Source: Candidatus Opimibacter skivensis
GTDB taxonomy: Bacteria > Bacteroidota > Bacteroidia > Chitinophagales > Saprospiraceae
DNA: 64,000 nt
Reading direction: 5' to 3'
Assembly (NCBI GenBank): GCA_016721905.1
Contig: JADKHH010000033.1
Span: forward strand, 124,001 to 188,000
Part shown: piece by piece, positions 63,391 to 64,000 of the stretch
How the letters are laid out: each line of letters starts with the position of its first letter
Numbering within the stretch: position 1 is the stretch's first letter
The notes under the pieces: generated by a model
Seen by the model: only the letters and a program-made list of their open reading frames with translations
The model's database searches: none
What the model was told of the DNA's origin: nothing
Position numbers and translations under genes: made by a program

Positions 63391-63526
63391 GGATCACCAT
63401 TTGAAAATTCCCTTCCAGGATTACCATGGAAAAATCTCCATTCAGGATCACCATTGGAAAAATCTCCATTCAGGATCACCATGGAAAAATCTCCATTCAG
63501 GATCACCATGGAAAAATCTCCTTCCA
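63391..63526. repeat. 27-bp tandem repeat (five units)
   Basis: Units start at 63391, 63418, 63445, 63473 and 63500 (27, 27, 28, 27, 27 bases), each GGATCACCATGGAAAAATCT plus CCATTCA or a close variant. The array begins 12 bases after the beta-helix stop and merges into the palindrome that follows. There are no spacers, so it is not a CRISPR. Confidence 0.9.
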
Positions 63527-63597
63527 GGATCACCATGGAAAAAAAGGGTACGGACAGGACGCGTCCTGTCCGTACCCTTTTTTTCCATGGTGATCCT
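63526..63597. terminator. Perfect 72-bp palindrome, probable bidirectional terminator
   Basis: Bases 63526-63561 are the exact reverse complement of 63562-63597, centred on ACGCGT. From the outside in, the arm is AGGATCACCATGG (the tandem-repeat unit start), A7, GGGTACGGACAGGACG. The inner GC-rich stem followed by seven T on either strand makes a strong terminator between the convergent beta-helix and hisS genes. Confidence 0.88.
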
Positions 63598-63647
63598 TTA
63601 ATAGAAGAAAAATTAGTGTCAACAAGCCACTAATTAAATGCAAGCCA

Positions 63648-64000
63648 TTATTTGAGTTTGGCAATAATGGCTTCAATAGTCAATTCCTCCTGCTCTCCGG
63701 ATTGGAGATGCTTCAGATTTAAGGTTCCTTTGGATGCTTCTGTTTCACCTGCAATAGCTATATAGGTGCTGCCGATATCAGTAGCGTACTTAAACTGTTT
63801 CTTCAGTTTACCTGGCTCCGGATAGAGGTCGGCTGCAATGCCCGCCTGCCTGATCTGACTTACGCACTTAAAGGCATATTGGTGTGAAGCATCATCAAAA
63901 GCTGCGATGAGTACTTTCGGACCAGCCTGTACATGTGCCGGAAAAAGTCCCTTCGCTTCCAATACATCATAGATTCGTTCAGCCCCAAAAGAAACTCCCA
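63648..64000 (-). CDS. hisS: Histidine--tRNA ligase, C-terminal part (partial)
   Basis: The frame runs out of the window at 64000, leaving about the last 117 residues of HisRS. GVSFGAERIYDVLE (the end of the class II catalytic domain, motif 3 region) is followed by the anticodon-binding domain (VLIAAFDDASHQYAFKCVSQ, AGIAADLYPEPGKLKKQFKY, IAIAGETEASKGTLNLKHLQ, QEELTIEAIIAKL). HisRS charges tRNA-His. The gene converges on the beta-helix gene across the 72-bp palindrome. Confidence 0.93.
   Translation of the reverse strand, partial: GVSFGAERIYDVLEAKGLFPAHVQAGPKVLIAAFDDASHQYAFKCVSQIRQAGIAADLYPEPGKLKKQFKYATDIGSTYIAIAGETEASKGTLNLKHLQSGEQEELTIEAIIAKLK

Noticed and set aside
63391..63526. Possible CRISPR array (27-bp repeats)
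   Set aside because: Units are directly adjacent with no unique spacers and no cas genes are present. The repeats at 17853 and 22159 fail for the same reason.

Overview
The window is one chromosome segment of a Bacteroidota bacterium, probably of the Saprospiraceae or a neighbouring family, and probably from a metagenome-derived assembly. The lineage call rests on BatABCD/MoxR aerotolerance genes, exbB-exbD-exbD-tonB, a secreted protein with a type IX secretion (T9SS) C-terminal domain, TANNTTTG promoter boxes, a sigma factor next to an anti-sigma/beta-barrel protein, and four-helix-bundle (23S-IVP type) genes. The species call is inference. No rRNA, tRNA, CRISPR array, prophage or transposase gene was seen.

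Layout. 1-3.2 kb: end of the Complex I operon (nuoL-nuoM-nuoN). 3.2-10.1 kb: housekeeping genes msrB, ftsH, rsfS, birA, cinA and a YfiT-like protein. 10.2-14.8 kb: ECF sigma factor with a membrane anti-sigma/outer-membrane-barrel fusion, then a DPP-IV type peptidase. 15.1-17.8 kb: two damaged genes (an ELW-x-x-DGT repeat secreted protein and an AAA/DUF4143 ATPase). 18-22.1 kb: smpB and small membrane proteins (DUF2157, GDYXXLXY, ion channel, YcxB-like). 22.4-41.6 kb: asnS, a TMTC-like TPR membrane protein and the Bat/MoxR operon. That operon is on the minus strand and is split by a plus-strand block carrying exbB, two exbD, tonB, a tiny membrane protein, a PstS-like lipoprotein and a TPR protein. 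41.7-45.6 kb: lptB coupled to two small lipoproteins, and an Ig-like lipoprotein. 45.6-46.6 kb: a four-helix-bundle gene between inverted copies of a dispersed repeat. 46.6-52.8 kb: xerD, a frameshifted outer-membrane beta-barrel protein and ppc. 53-64 kb: an orphan gene, a GAF protein, a patatin, an SDR/TonB-domain pair, acyl-CoA dehydrogenase, a MOSC protein, a secreted beta-helix protein and the end of hisS.

Genes that plausibly act together: the Bat VWA proteins with MoxR and DUF58 at the cytoplasmic membrane; ExbB/ExbD/TonB energising outer-membrane proteins such as the barrel at 47.6-50.1 kb; and LptB with its coupled lipoproteins.

The intergenic DNA is unusual. It is packed with several families of short simple repeats, REP/MITE-like inverted repeats and a perfect 72-bp palindrome. 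Four single-base indels at short homopolymers or base pairs of identical bases break reading frames (two at 15.6 and 16.4 kb in one gene, one at 48.2 kb, one at 60.7 kb). Two poly-G stretches (17.4 and 45.8 kb) look like assembly defects, so reading-frame damage should be judged with that in mind.
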